Shown here: piece after piece, positions 8,180-20,759 of the stretch | How the letters are laid out: every line of letters starts with the position of its first letter | How positions within the stretch are numbered: the first letter of the stretch is position 1 | From: Pohlia nutans | Taxonomy: Eukaryota; Streptophyta; Bryopsida; Bryales; Mniaceae | Length of the DNA stretch: 64,000 nucleotides | Reading direction: 5' to 3' | NCBI GenBank assembly: GCA_022496805.1 | Contig: CM040085.1 | Span: forward strand, 24,085,811 to 24,149,810 | Position numbers and translations under genes: made by a program | The notes under the pieces: generated by a model | What the model was told of the DNA's origin: nothing | The model's database searches: none | The model's input: only the letters and a program-made list of their open reading frames with translations

Positions 8180-8992
8180 CACCAATCCACACGAATCTCT
8201 CAGAACTACACACAAGCCATTCCGCTAAAGTGCAATGCAAGAACAAGTGAACCTTCCATACAAGAATCAGGGTTTCAATATTCTCCTTCTTTGCTTCCTC
8301 TAGCAAAGCAGATTGATAACTGCAGCTCAACATATCCACCTGAATTCAACATTTCTCAGCAGCACTTCATAAACAATATATCCAATCTCAACATTCACAC
8401 ACCTTGAAAATAATAGAGATTTCATCAATTCCAATAAAAAAAATCTGACAGCTCTAATGTGATGGAAAATTGCAACAATTCAAACACAAATTGCCGGTCA
8501 TATTACTCGCGACAATTAATGAGAAGCTTATAAATCACATGGATTACGGTCTCCTACGCTCCAAAAGTACGACTCTTGTGAAGGTCTACAATAGCCACAG
8601 AATAAAATCATTTTTAGTTTGTCAAAATGATTTTATCTTGGAGATTTTGAGCATCAAAACTCTCATTCTAATAACAGATTTACCAATTTATGATCAAACT
8701 TTGAATGTAAATATAATCTTTGTTTGCTTCTATATTCGAATTTGAAAAAATAAGTTCACCTGCAAAGTTTCTTTGTCAAGCACATTCAATAAAAATTAAA
8801 AATAGAAAAATTCTTTTAAACCAAAAATAACACATTTTAAAATTTAAAAGTGAAGCAAATTCAAAAATCATTGAAAATAATTGGAACAAACTTTTCTTCA
8901 CATATTTGAAATTTTGAACATTGGAAAATTTATAGCTCAAAAAATTCCCATCCACAACCCTCTTTGAGTGAACTTTTGCACTATGACAAGGC
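8180..8992. other. AT-rich non-coding stretch
   Basis: Contains the partner of the 1568-1632 repeat at 8530-8594. Otherwise I see no gene or defined repeat. Confidence 0.5.
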
Positions 8993-9473
8993 ACTACACT
9001 AAATGGCGTAGTTAGTGCCCAGGGAGAATTGATGTTTTTTACCACAATTAGTTTAGAGGTGAAGAGAAATAGTGTCCCTACACTACATAGGAGTTTGTCA
9101 CTTGTCATTCCCACTTTCACTGAGAGTGCATGTCCTTTTCAAGTAATGAGTGTACCATGAGGTGGCGTGCCATAAAAGTGGCATGCCATGTTTATTATAA
9201 AGTTGCCATATGTCATTGGAATACTACATCCACTGTTTTCTTACAAGGACAATACACTAGTAGGATTTTGGTCCTTTATAACTGGTCTTTTGTGACTTAA
9301 ATGGTCCAAAACGACTTCTTTTCTAAAGAATTGAGTCACAAAGGACCATATAAGTCACAAATGACTAGTTATATAAAGGACCAAAATCCTACTAGTGATA
9401 TATCTCCCTAAATTAAATAGTTTCCAGGTTGAGAAATAGTCTCATGGACACCAAATACACCATTTAGTGTAGT
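8993..9473. mobile_element. MITE with ACTACACTAAATGG termini
   Basis: Starts ACTACACTAAATGG and ends with its exact reverse complement (9460-9473). A relative lies at 49210-49496. The two share TACCACAATT, GAGAAATAGTGTCCCTACA, CACTTGTCATTCCCAC and ATATCTCCCTAAA. The extra length of this copy is largely the nested element 9255-9397. Target duplication not resolved. Confidence 0.85.
9255..9397. mobile_element. 143-bp CACTA-type MITE nested in the MITE at 8993-9473
   Basis: Starts CACTAGTAGGATTTTGGTCC and ends with the inverse (GGACCAAAATCC then TACTAGTG). The 3-bp duplication ATA lies at 9252-9254 and 9398-9400. The paralogous MITE at 49210-49496 lacks the insertion and reads GGACACTATATCTCCC at the same place. 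CACTAG...CTAGTG ends with a 3-bp duplication are diagnostic of CACTA (CMC) transposons. Confidence 0.93.
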
Positions 9474-10579
9474 TTTTACATAAACATTAATTTAGATTAC
9501 ATAATAACCCCTAAGCTCGCTGAATGTCATTTTTTGTAATATTTGATAACTGAAACTTTGAGGTTATTGTTCGTGAAGTTCAGTTAATTAATTTCTAAAA
9601 GTCAAAACAACTACAAAGTTGTGCACTGCGACACAAAAGTTGGTGAATTGTACCATGCAAACAACTAGTGCTCAAAATTGAAGTCTTTAGTGCCCTTCAA
9701 ATGGGTTTTGGGACTTGAAAAAATACCTTTAGCAAAATAGCCCTTCAAAACATTATCCTCATGTCCAAGTGGTCCCGTTACTTGAAGGGCTGGATGTAAA
9801 ATGTTTGTCATCTACTGTTCATCATGGCATATGAGTAGCGTCGGTCATCTACACTAAGAGTCAGACTGCCAGTAGGCTAGCAGTCAAATTTTCAACTTTG
9901 GAGTGTTAGAGTGGAGACTCCACGACTTTTGAGTTCCGACTTTTGCAACCACATCCACATATCAACCAGCTCTTCGTGGAACTTTGTGGAGTGGCACAGT
10001 GGCAGTTGAGATGTTCAACAATGACCTATGTCAACACCTTTTCGTTGCGATCTTTCATGTTAAAAACGGACTCACACATAATTATTGTGAATTCTATAAG
10101 TGAGAGTGGCTTATCCATGTACGGTTTAGGAAAAAAAATTATATGTTAAAATTTGAAAGGAGTTGGTACATGGATCAAAATCAAAACACATACACGAATG
10201 GAACATGAACAAGAGAACACAATCCAAAAAAATAAAACAAAATAACAGACTTCGAAACACAAAAAATATTTTGTAGTACATGTTTTGTATTTGTAAGTAT
10301 TTACTGTATTTTCAAGTATTTGCAATATTTTCGTGTTTTGTTCATAGGTATTTTGAAAGTTGCATAACTCCAATCTTGAAATTTTCTTTTTCTAGAAGAT
10401 GTATATTACAGAATCTGCAACTCTAAATTTCATAATAAAAACTCCAATTCTTCATAGATTTTCAGTTATTTGCATTTTAGACATTCCAGTGACCATAATC
10501 TGCTTTGCTGGCACTAAAGGTATAACAAAAGTCCTTGCGTTATTTGACTCCAATAAATTTTTATTTTTAGACAAAGGTA
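9474..10579. other. Non-coding, nothing recognised
   Basis: AT-rich DNA with short chance open frames on both strands; none is protein-like. Confidence 0.4.
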
Positions 10580-12190
10580 ACTGCTCCACCTTGTAGATGC
10601 TTGTAAACGCTTTTAAAAAATGTAAAAAACTTCCCGTTCCCACTCCGCATGCATGCACAATGAACGGAAGAAGTCTCCAAAATACACACTTCATCCATGC
10701 ATATCTCATGCATAAAGTGCCCGATTGCCAAGTGCCATACTAGTTCAAAAACCCCCATCTGGAGCCCACACACATCCGGAAACGGTCAACCCAAAAAGTC
10801 AAACTCTAAAAAGTCAAAACTCCGGTCAACCGAAGTCAAAGTGTCTATATCTTGCAAATGGCAAAGATCTTAGGGTTCTAGTTTGCATTTTTGGAATTGC
10901 AGCCCTCAAAAATGGGGGATAGGTCCAATAAAAATAAGGTTTTGGATATGCCGATACGCCTATGAACACTCTTGTAATCCAAAACCCAAAAGCCTCAAAC
11001 CCTCAACCCTAAACTTCATGCATGCAACGTCTAATTGGCACGTGCCACGTCATTCCGGACTCCTATGACAAGGCCCTATGATGTGGTGCATTTGAATTAG
11101 AATCGCCCTTCTTCATGCAAACATTCAAAATGGGCCCCATCAAGTTTTACCCCCATTGAGTATCTAATTTTGGAACATTACAAAGGAACCATCTTGTAGA
11201 TGCTTGTAAATGCTTCCCAGAAGAGTATAAAACTCCCTGTTTCGTCTTTGCATGCATGTGCAATGGATGGATGAAGTTTCAAAAATGAAAAATTCATCCA
11301 TGCATATCTCATCGTTTGAGAGTCCATTTACCAAGTGCCATATCATTCCGGAATCACAATGACGGGCCCCACTATGTTCCAAAGAAAAGTCAATCCAAAA
11401 AGTCAAACCCAAAAAGTCCGCACATACTAGTCAACAAGAAGTCACACTTGTATTTCTCGAATGGTGACTCCATATAGAAATGACATCGCACCAATGGGAT
11501 CTCAAACATCGAAAATGGAAGGTAGGTGCAATAAAAACCCTAAACCGATGAAACCTTTGGAAAGCCAGCTAGAAAACCGTAAAAAGTCAAAGTTGCTATA
11601 TCTCACAAATGGTGACAATATATCGTGAACTGATCACACCGTTGGAATTGTAGAACTCAAAAATGGGGGAGTTGGTGCAATAAAAGCGGACCCCAAAAAA
11701 CCCAATATGGATAGGATACCCATGTAACCGAGGCTATGTATATCTATATTTTCATATTATATATATATATATATATTTCTTCCCCCATATGTGTCTTTGT
11801 TTTCTCCCTAAACTTTTTTTTTATTACGCATCCGTTACTTCAACACGTATAAAAGTGATTTCTGAAGTATCCATAAAAATACCATGATATACATCTATGC
11901 AAGAGCATTCCAAAATGGTAAAGCATTTGAAAATCGGACATCGTATGCACAAGTAATGAATGGATGAAGTTTTCAAAATTCATCCATCCATAACTCATGC
12001 ATATGAGGTCTAATCAACAAGTGTCATACCATTCTCGAACACCCATTCATAGCTCTACAATGTGCTCCGGTACAAAAGTCCAAAATTCAAACTTCTTTAT
12101 AAAGTCAACTCAGGGGTGCCAAAAGTCAAATCGGCCATATCTTCCAAATGAAGTCATATGTTTGGGCTTTTTATTACTCCATTGTGTTCA
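10580..12190 (+). repeat. Three diverged direct repeats of about 250-360 bp
   Basis: Units at about 10580-10940, 11186-11540 and 11940-12190 share TTGTAGATGCTTGTAAA (first two), CATGCATATCTCATG, AAGTGCCATAC, AAAAGTCAAA and a tail near TGGGGGATAGGTCCAATAAAA. All are degenerate, and none encodes a protein I recognise. They may be pieces of a satellite or of a larger old element. Confidence 0.65.
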
Positions 12191-12204
12191 CAATCCTTGA
12201 TAAT

Positions 12205-12242
12205 GGGGGGGGGGGGGGGGGGGGGGGGGGGGAGGGGAGGGG
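12205..12242 (+). repeat. 28-G homopolymer with a G-rich tail
   Basis: Twenty-eight consecutive G (12205-12232), then A, GGGG, A, GGGG. It is able to form G-quadruplex structures on the plus strand. The exact length may be uncertain in the assembly. Confidence 0.9.
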
Positions 12243-12479
12243 AAGTACCTTCCAATCTCCAAAATTCTTTACCCTCACAAACATAGCAACCCTAAAACCC
12301 ACTTTTCAAACTCTCGTAGCATCCAATTCCTAACTCATCGAGAAAAGCCAAGGGCACCATTGAACTTTGTTGTGGCCCATTTTAAACATTTGCATGAAGA
12401 AGGGCGATTCAAATTCAAAGGCACCACGTATACAGCCTTGTCGTAGGAGTGCGGGATGATGTGTCACGTATAAACTTTT

Positions 12480-13135
12480 ATCACTTCTCGCGATGCTTTC
12501 AAGAATGGAGTTGTATCTCTCAATTGGTGTCCATGTAGAAAACTTCACCATTGGAGCTCAAAGAGAACTTAGTGTTGAGTGTACATTAATTTTCAGAACA
12601 ATCTATTGTATATTACATGATTATAAAGTTTGATCATAAGTTGTTTTTTGATTTTTGAGCAAAATCAACAGGTCATTCATTGCAAACATTTTCATAAATT
12701 CTAAAACCATGATTAGCGCTTGAAATTTCAAAAGCATACAAAGATGTATTGTATCTAGGTGTTTACAAAAAATGTTCTAAAACTAAATACAACAGCTATG
12801 GTTGATTCCAAAAGATTTATGTTTCGATGAAGTGACTTGTTGGTGACTCGTAGAGGTGGTGTTTGTGATCTTTATTAATTGTTACACTGCATAAAATATG
12901 TAAAGATTTCAAAATTATTTTTGGAATATTCTAAAAATATCCTAAAATAATATAATATATGTATAAAAGATTTCAAAGATTTCAAAACAGATTCCATTTA
13001 AAATATATATAAACATTTTCCGTAATTATTATATAGTGTTAATGACGTAGTAATGATAAATGTTTTACATATTCTACACTTTTTTTTTCACAGACCTAAT
13101 GCCCTAGTGTAAAAACGCCTTAGTGTAAAAACGCC
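12480..13135 (+). repeat. Repeat family C, partial copy
   Basis: Matches the interior of 43820-44757 (blocks CACCATTG, AATTTTCAGAACAATCTA, GGTCATTCATTGCAAAC, ACCATGATTAGCG, GGTGTTTGTGATC and the end near GTGTAAAAACGCC). The TTAA-flanked termini are missing here. Confidence 0.75.
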
Positions 13136-14909
13136 CTATTATGTTGAAAGAATTTATTCCATTGTACAGATTTCATCTTGAGGTTTTTAGGTTTTTATTT
13201 ATTACTAAATTGGTTGGTTATATATGAGCAATTAACTATTAGCATTGTCTAAATCTGTTTTTAAATAAATTAAACTTTATAATCCTGAAACTTACAATCC
13301 TATTATTTTGGAAAAGTTTAATTTTGAATTTGACTTTAAAAAACCTCAAATACAATTCCATTCGTGTATTGCCCTATTTGTCTTTCACACTTATCATAAT
13401 AAGAGAATAGTTGTTATATGTAATCACCTTGCATTTTAGAAAACACCTTTTATAGACTAATATCAACTAAAACATTTATATGGTTTGTATTTTGATAAGT
13501 ATATGGAAATAAAAAATAAATTTTAAACCAAAAGAAATTCAATACTACTTTCATATGCAATTATTACTATTAATTTGTCAAATTCAAAAACATTTAGCGC
13601 CAAATGTTTTTTTTAAGAGTAGATTTAGAATCAAGTTAGCTCTAAAAAAATGTGTTTGGATAAGTGAAAATGTTTTTAATTAATATTATAATCAATAATG
13701 AAAGTTTGTCGTTCATGTGCTTGAAGTAGTTTACAAAGTTGTCAAATTTGAATTTTTTTGAAAAAATGCATTATAATGCATCAATTTTACAAAGATGTAT
13801 AAAATTTAATTTTATATTATGAATTTTAATTCGATTCTATCAAAATAGATTTCATGAATTCATCATAAATAATTAAATATATAAATTATGAGCTATAAAC
13901 TTCCAAAATTCATTAAAAATACAAAATTAATAATTATTTCTTAAATTTCATTATGATTGGCTAAAATTATAAGTTTAATAAGAATCTTAAATATTTCATT
14001 AGACTTCATCTTATTTAAAGTGTTTATTTTATCCAATTCTTTTTTTTACACTTATTTAAATTGGAGTTTCTACAAAATAGAAGATCTTAAATTTTGGCAA
14101 CTTATGACCATGTTATGAACATTATACTTCCAATCAATCCTAATCTAAAAACATTAAAAAAGAAATTGTATTTTTTATGAATATTCAAATTTTTCTCTTA
14201 AAATCAATATATAAAAATTCTAAAGTATTTTAGTGGTATTCAACTATAGAGATTGGATCTACATGTTGTATATCACAACTTTCATATTTTATAAAACTTC
14301 AAAAATGTCAAGTAAGACACATTTTATAACACATTTAGTTTATGGCAAAAACCCCCAAGAACTTAAGGGTTAAAATCAAGGAAATTGCTTTGCATAATCA
14401 TGATTTAAATATTCCATAATGAAATTCAGTTCATCTTTAGCTCAACATAATAGTTGTCAAAGTATACATCACCAAAACTGAAGTTGAATATGAAAATGGT
14501 AAGAAAATTCTACACAATTGAATTATTTATTTTTAGGATTCTTATAACTATGATCTTTCAATAAATAATAATGTTATGTAAGATTGAACTATAAAGATAT
14601 CTCATCATTTCATTTATACAATAAAACATATTTTTAAATAAATTAAAATATTTTTCTTAAACATAAAATTTCATAATGATATTTTATAGTTAAACTTATA
14701 ACAACAATAGCACTTTTTTTATAAATGGCATTTATAAAAATAGAATATGTATCATGTTTTAAATCTTCTTTCAAAATAGAATATGATTGCAAAATAATGT
14801 TATGACTTTGGTTTTATAAAAAGAATTTTCAATATATTATCTAATTATAGGAAAAGAAACCAAAATCCAAACAACTATTATAGCATTTTCTTGATAAAAG
14901 AGTGATACT
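13136..14909. other. Very AT-rich intergenic DNA upstream of the EF-hand gene
   Basis: No gene, RNA gene or defined repeat seen. GGGTTAAAATC near 14365 resembles one terminus of the TTAA-flanked elements, without a partner. The last few hundred bases presumably hold the promoter of the gene at 14910. Confidence 0.4.
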
Positions 14910-16195
14910 ATGGGAATTAAGCAAAGCAAAAATGAACCAACCAAAATTGACATGCGCATAATACAAGCTATGGCAGAAAAAGCCCAATCTGGTCAAATTA
15001 AATTAAAATCTTTCAATAGCATAATCATGAAGTTTCCAAAGATTGATAAATCTTTTGAAGAAGTCAAAAGTGTATTTAAAAAATTTGGTCAGCTTTGTAC
15101 ATATAAATATTTTAAATTATTGATAATAATTAAATTGTATGATAAATATCTAAATGCATGCCAGTGCATATTTATAATTAAATCACTTTTAAGGTAGTAA
15201 GTTTATGCCTAACTTAGAAATAATATTTTCAGATAAAAACAATAATGGATCAATTGATTTAAATGAATTGCAACTTTGTTTTAAAGAACTTCAAGTAGAT
15301 TTCTCCGAAGAAGAAATACATTCTTTTTATAAAGAATGTGATATGGATTCTAGTAATGTTATTGAATTTAAAGAATTCATTGTAATATTAGCTCTTATTT
15401 ACCTTTTGGGATCACCTACATCAGAAAGTAGTGACGGCAAAGCCAATGTATAAGCCTTAGAGTAATTTTTGCTTGTAATTTGAAATCCTGTATAATTGAA
15501 TGTTATATATTTTTTTTCTTTTTAATCCTATAAATTCTATGTATGTATAATATAAAATTAATCAAAACTGTTTATTTCCTTCATGTATTATAAATGTCCA
15601 AAATACCATAATATATATCCTATCTAAATTTTCAAGATACCAATACAATTAAAAATAACTAATATTACCTAACTTCTAAATGCTTTATTGTTGAATACAT
15701 TTTTTTAATTTTTAATTTAAAATTATTCAATTTAAAATTATGTAGATTACAAAAAATGCAGAAATCACGAATTGGTTTGCCAAATCTTGAAAAGACATTT
15801 GATACAATTGTAGAAGCTTTTGTATTTTTTGATCATGACCATGATGGCTTTGTGACAAAAGAAGAATTAGTTGGTGCCATCAAGGATACAAATTTGGAAA
15901 AAGGAGGAAATGTTGGTGTAGAAAGATTTAGTGAGTGAAAATTGCATTTGAAATATTTATCATGTAACAAATATCAAGTTCAAAATGCATATTTTATATT
16001 AATTTTTAAATCAAAGTTAAAAAATTAGGCGCATTTATTGATTTCAATTGTTTAAATAGAATGTATGTACTATTACTAAATTATGATGGTACAGAAGAAA
16101 TGAATTGGAGCAAAGATGGAAGAATTACATTTAAAGAATTTTTATTTGCATTTACTGACTGGGTTGGATTAGAAGATGACATTGAAGATACATAA
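14910..16195 (+). CDS. CML21-like EF-hand calcium-binding protein (220 aa, 4 exons)
   Basis: Predicted calcium sensor of the CML21/CML22 type. Exons: 14910-15087, 15233-15447, 15762-15930 and 16095-16195; all introns are GT-AG and the sum is 663 nt ending TAA. The block KSFNSIIMKFPKIDKS and the C-terminal KEFLFAFTDWVG are hallmarks of this family. EF-hand loops: 60-71 DKNNNGSIDLNE (canonical), 96-107 DMDSSNVIEFKE (Asn in place of the central Gly), 155-166 DHDHDGFVTKEE (canonical), 191-202 NWSKDGRITFKE (first ligand Asn, third Ser, probably weak). MGIKQS at the N-terminus fits an N-myristoylation signal, so membrane anchoring is possible. Exon phases (1, 0, 1) join cleanly. Codon use is very AT-rich, like the surroundings. 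The exon 2 end rests on donor GTATAAG and phase. Confidence 0.88.
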
Positions 16196-17401
16196 AAATA
16201 TTTCATAACTAAAAATCAGTTGGCAAGTGTGTTCTTAGTATCACTTTGTTTTGATAAGTTCAAAAAGCTTAAGACCATTTTTCGCTTACAAAAGTCATAT
16301 TCGTGTATATAAATTTGGATGCATAAATGCTTTAAGATTGAATGTAAATATATGCCTACATGTTTGTATATGTCTATATACACACATTCAGTTATAAGTT
16401 TTCTATTCATAAAATGTAAAGAGATGAAAAGAAGTGATGCACCAATGATATATAACAAATGGCATTGCAAATTCTAGTACTAATAACATAATTCGTAATA
16501 TTGTCATATCAGAACGTTAAATGCAATTTATATTAGTGCATATACATACAATAGTAAAATGTACTTTTAAATATATATTTATATACGTGTATGTAACTTA
16601 TAGGTATTATCTATAAAAATACATATAGATCTATACATATAATTATAGTGTTTGGTAAGCCCTGCCATGTAATGACTAATGAAATGGTAATTTTAAAATT
16701 ACTAATTACAATTATGAGTTGCTTTCTTTAAAAACAATGATCATAAAAAATAATTTTCTTATTATTCCTAAATTTTCACAGTACAATATTCTACTTCTTT
16801 GAGTGAACCTCTATTGTATGATTTTCGATAATGTTTTTATTTGCAACAAGTTCGAATTTATTGGTTTTGTATTACATTTTTATAATGATGCATTAATCTA
16901 ATTATAAGCTAATGATGTTGTAAAATTGTAAAAACAAACCACATAAGAAAGATTACACATAAAATATATTAGAATTATACTTGACTACACAATTTCATTA
17001 AGAACATATTTAACGCTTTGGCAAGTGGACATTTGGCAAGTGGACATTTTGAATAAATCAATAAATATTGACTTGTATTATATCTAATATCCAAGGACTT
17101 ACACATATTTTATCAAAAATTCTATAAGAGGGTGTTTTCACGGTTGGTTGTAAAACATTTGCCGCATTCCTGAGCCAAACATTGTGGTTTGCATAGGCCT
17201 CACAACATAGCTTATAAACTTGAATTCTATTTTCCTCAATTTTTTTTTCCTCCGGTACAATTACGATTCTTGGGAGAGCTAGGTAAGGATTTTTTTTTTT
17301 TTTTTTTTTGGAACTCTCACCCTTTCTTTGACCAGATTTTACCATAGAGTATTTGGAGAGATGTGGCTACATAGGTCCAAAAAAAGTCTTAGAGTGAACA
17401 T
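16196..17401. other. Intergenic, nothing recognised
   Basis: AT-rich, with a short T tract near 17290-17309 and a small tandem repeat AAGTGGACATTTGGC near 17025-17047. No gene seen. Confidence 0.4.
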
Positions 17402-17619
17402 ACGGTTCTTTAGCCCTTGCAAGAGTTCACCCTTTTGCTCTCACTGCATGAAAGATAAAATATTCAAAACAATTTATTCTTGAGGCAAGGCTTGTTGTGG
17501 ACTTCCAACTCTCCACCATCATTCTTTAAGTAAAGAATGACGTGACATGACCAATATTTTAGAATCCATTATAACGATTCTTTTTCCGAGGTACAACTTA
17601 CAAGGGCTAAAGAATCTTA
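17402..17619. mobile_element. MITE with GGTTCTTTAGCCCTTGCAAG-type termini
   Basis: Left end GGTTCTTTAGCCCTTGCAAG, right end CAAGGGCTAAAGAATC. Relatives: 30755-30954 and, interrupted and in opposite orientation, 59829-60520. The shared interior includes TCTCCACCATCATTC and a block reading TTTATC next to TTTCATGCAGT on the other strand. Confidence 0.8.
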
Positions 17620-18174
17620 TAGAATTTTAGTGAATTTCAAGAATGTCATCAACACCATCACAGTAGGTCTAAACAAAAGATATGTTGACAACTTGACTTT
17701 CTTCCACCTACACATTGACAGACTACCTACACTATTTCACATACATGAAAGCCATGAGATGCAGTTGTTGCCACCATCAACATGAGTTTGGAAAGGAACC
17801 ATCAATGCTCTTTTTATTTATTTAAAATCATTTATTTGTTTAAAATCATTTATGGGTCAATGTCCAAACTAGAAGTTGGTGAAGAATTTATGAGCCAATG
17901 TGAACACAAAGAAGAATTTGAGGACCACTTCAATGCAACATTGGTGGTGGTACTTCAGTTGGGTGCACTTAACCTACACATACAAGACTTTTTTGTCCTT
18001 TTGTTCCTCAATTTTTTCCTTTTTCCATAATTTTTTTTTGGTTTTGTTTTGTTGTTGTTGGCTTGGAAAGAGGCTTTTTTTGGAAGAGAACATATTTTCA
18101 CATACTCATGCAGGACAATCATTTCAGGTAGCTGGCATGACCACAACAATTGTATGCAAAGTACAAAGTCAATA

Positions 18175-18477
18175 GGGTTGATTGTCCTATTACCAACCAG
18201 GTACCCAAAACCAACCACCCTGATTCTTGCCTAATTTCTAGATTTTCAAAGGAAAGATGTACCTCATTTGTACATTAGAGCATGTGATCGGTTTTAGGTA
18301 AACCTATGACTTTCACTTTGAAAATTTGTACTTATTCAAATACTTATTCTTATAAGTTGCAATTTTTTGCAATCCTCATGAAATCCTATTTCGAACGCGG
18401 TCATAAAATTTTCCGGATTTACCACTGCCAAATATAGGTCATATTGTTTAAGTGGTTGGTAATAGGACAATCAACCC
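18175..18477. mobile_element. TA-flanked TIR element (Tc1/mariner type, non-autonomous)
   Basis: Terminal inverted repeats of 25 bp beginning GGGTTGATTGTCCTATTACC are identical at both ends (18175-18199 and 18453-18477). TA dinucleotides flank both sides. No transposase inside. Confidence 0.85.
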
Positions 18478-18627
18478 TAGAACCAGTGATCACCCTGACC
18501 CACTAAATCCACATAGCAGGTTCTAATTTATAAGAAATATTCGAAGTCAGTTGCATCCTACTCTTGTTTCTTCAAGCTCATGAACATCTTTTTGATGGCA
18601 AAACTAGTTTTTCATGAGTTTAACTCT

Positions 18628-19206
18628 TTAACCCCTATACTGCCTAATCGCCCATATATGGTCGATCCAAAATTTCAGAGTTTAAAAAAAGTTCAGCCCA
18701 CTTTAAACGTCCATAACTTTTGTAAAAATAACAATTTTTGAGCGTCATTTTTTTTCCCTTATAGATATTGAATCTGAGCAACTTTTCCAAAAATAAATTT
18801 TGAAAAACGTTTACCGATTTTCCTCTAAAGCCCTCAAAGTGACAGCATCTCAAATTGTCAAAATTTTGAAAATCTGCCTGGAATGGAATCTTTAAGTTTT
18901 CTACCAAATAAGATTAGTTCTAACATGAACAAGGTAACCACCATATAAAACCAATGTTTTTGACCTATCATACTTGATTCCAAGTCAAAATGACTAAACA
19001 TGTATTTTCTATGAATTTTCAAAGAAAATTCTTATAAATTCATTATTAAATAATTCATAGTATTTTTCCAAAATTTAACCGTATGGATGTTGTCTTACTA
19101 TTGTGCTCTACATATGTTTAAAAATTGAAGCTCATAAAAGTTGAGTAAGATAGACATTATGACACATCTAGCATTTCAAGAAAACCCTTGGGCACTTAGG
19201 GGTTAA
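18628..19206. mobile_element. TTAA-flanked TIR element
   Basis: TTAA-CCCCTATACTGCC at the left and GGCACTTAGGGG-TTAA at the right. Interior AT-rich, non-coding. The right TTAA (19203-19206) is also the left TTAA of the next element. Confidence 0.75.
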
Positions 19207-19578
19207 TGTCTTGATTCAACACTGATTTCGAATATGCGTTATAAAATGTTTGATGAATAACAAAAATGGAGATGATGTACAAAGCTAAGTTGTAAATGTC
19301 AATGTGAAGATCATATGTGTACGGTTGGATTTATCATATTTTTTATTAATAAATTGTAATTAAATATTCAAACTTTTCTTTTGAAACTCAATTAAATAAT
19401 ACTAAAACATTATGATCTTGCAATCTATGTGGCCAAATTTGATCCACGTCATCTACAACATGTAAACTACGAGATTGTACGGTTGAGATTTCTATACCTC
19501 ACTTACATTTAGACCTATAATGCCTCAAAAGCAATGATGTTTTTAAGCCCAAAAAAGTTAAGGACACTTAGGGGTTAA
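19203..19578 (-). mobile_element. TTAA-flanked element, family B-like left part
   Basis: Left end TTAATGTC followed by CTGATTTCGAATATGCGTTA and GTTTGATGAATAACAAAAAT matches the reversed right end of family B (34835-35348). The right end is CACTTAGGGG-TTAA. After it, 19580-19668 carries a fragment of the long-TIR element seen at 22172-22956 (CTTATTTGTTCACTCCAAAT). Confidence 0.65.
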
Positions 19579-19668
19579 TATGCTCTTATTTGTTCACTCC
19601 AAATAATTATAAGGAATGAAAGAGCTTGATGGTCTCTCATTATTTGGTGTGTAAGAGCTTGGTGGTCT

Positions 19669-20759
19669 TTAACCCTTTAACGTGCATGCATTCATATAAT
19701 GAACGACGAACAGATTGTAACCTTCTCTTGACTACATCCTGTAAAGTTTTTCATCCATCCAAATTTCTCTTGATTCTTGTGCTAGTTGACTTCATTTGTA
19801 TATTATGGATCTTCAAAATAAGATATTGTGATTTTTGGAAAAACAACACGATTGGTTTATGTCAAGTTTCATTCTTAGTTCAAAAAGTGAGTCATTAAAC
19901 ATGATTTTTGAAAATAAGTAGAATCAAATAATAGAAATCATACCATCTTGTAGTGCATGTTATTCCAAATTTGTTACAACAATTTTATTTATTTACTTTA
20001 GTTAATTTGAGATTTTAAATTGAATTTCAAAAGAAAATCTTGAAAATTCAATTACAATTTATTAATAATAAAAGAATGATAAACCCAACCGTACAAATGT
20101 GATCTTCACATTGACATTTACAACTTAGCTTTGTACAGTATCCACCAACAAGTTTACGTTCATTCAAATTTTTAGAGAATTGCCAATAAAAATTACAAAA
20201 ATTATAAGCTTTGAGCCTAATTTGGACAAGTTGTAGTGCACAAGATGAACCACACATACAGTTGAGGTTTGATAATAAAAGTATTTTTTTAAATCTATTT
20301 TTATTTGAAATTCAAACCTTCATTTTTTACCCTTAATTCAAACAACTATGAATACAAATTTTGTTACTTATGGTTTATAAAGCTTTCAATGGAAAGAATG
20401 CAAATCCTTTGTAGAATCATGTGAAAAAAATTCATGAGTTTTGGGGTCTTATTTACTAAAATATCAAGGTTTGAAGTTTTCAGTTAAGAAATGTTCAATT
20501 TGAATATAAATTTTGTATTTTTTTAATATCTGATCCAAAAATTGTCCAAAAACGTAATTTTTCACACTTCAAATGGCTTAATATATTTTAATATTAATAT
20601 TAATATTAATATTTTCTATAAATTTAATTATTTGATTCAATTCTTTGAAAGCTGAATGAACGTAAACTTATTGGTGGGTACTGTACATCAACTCCATTTT
20701 TGTTATTCATCAAACATTCTATGACGCATCTTAGAAATCAGTGTTAATCCGGACGTTAA
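19669..20759 (+). mobile_element. TTAA-flanked family B element, interrupted
   Basis: Starts TTAA-CCCTTTAACGTGCATG and ends CCGGACG-TTAA. Same family as 34835-35348 and 21833-23261 (shared TTGACTACATCYTGTA, GGATCTTCAAAATAAGATAT, CAACTCCATTTTTGTKATTC). It is interrupted by the TA-flanked element 20136-20683; without it the copy is about 540 bp, near the 514 bp of the uninterrupted copy. Confidence 0.8.
20136..20683. mobile_element. TA-flanked TIR element nested in family B
   Basis: Termini CAGTATCCACCAACAAGTTT and the inverse of CAGTACCCACCAATAAGTTT, continuing ACGTTCATTCA. TA duplicated at 20134-20135 and 20684-20685. Related empty sites in other family B copies read CTTTGTATATCAACTCC (near 23175) and CTTTATATACCAACTCC (near 35270), which supports a TA target. 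Non-coding interior with an (ATTAAT)n run near 20590. Confidence 0.85.
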
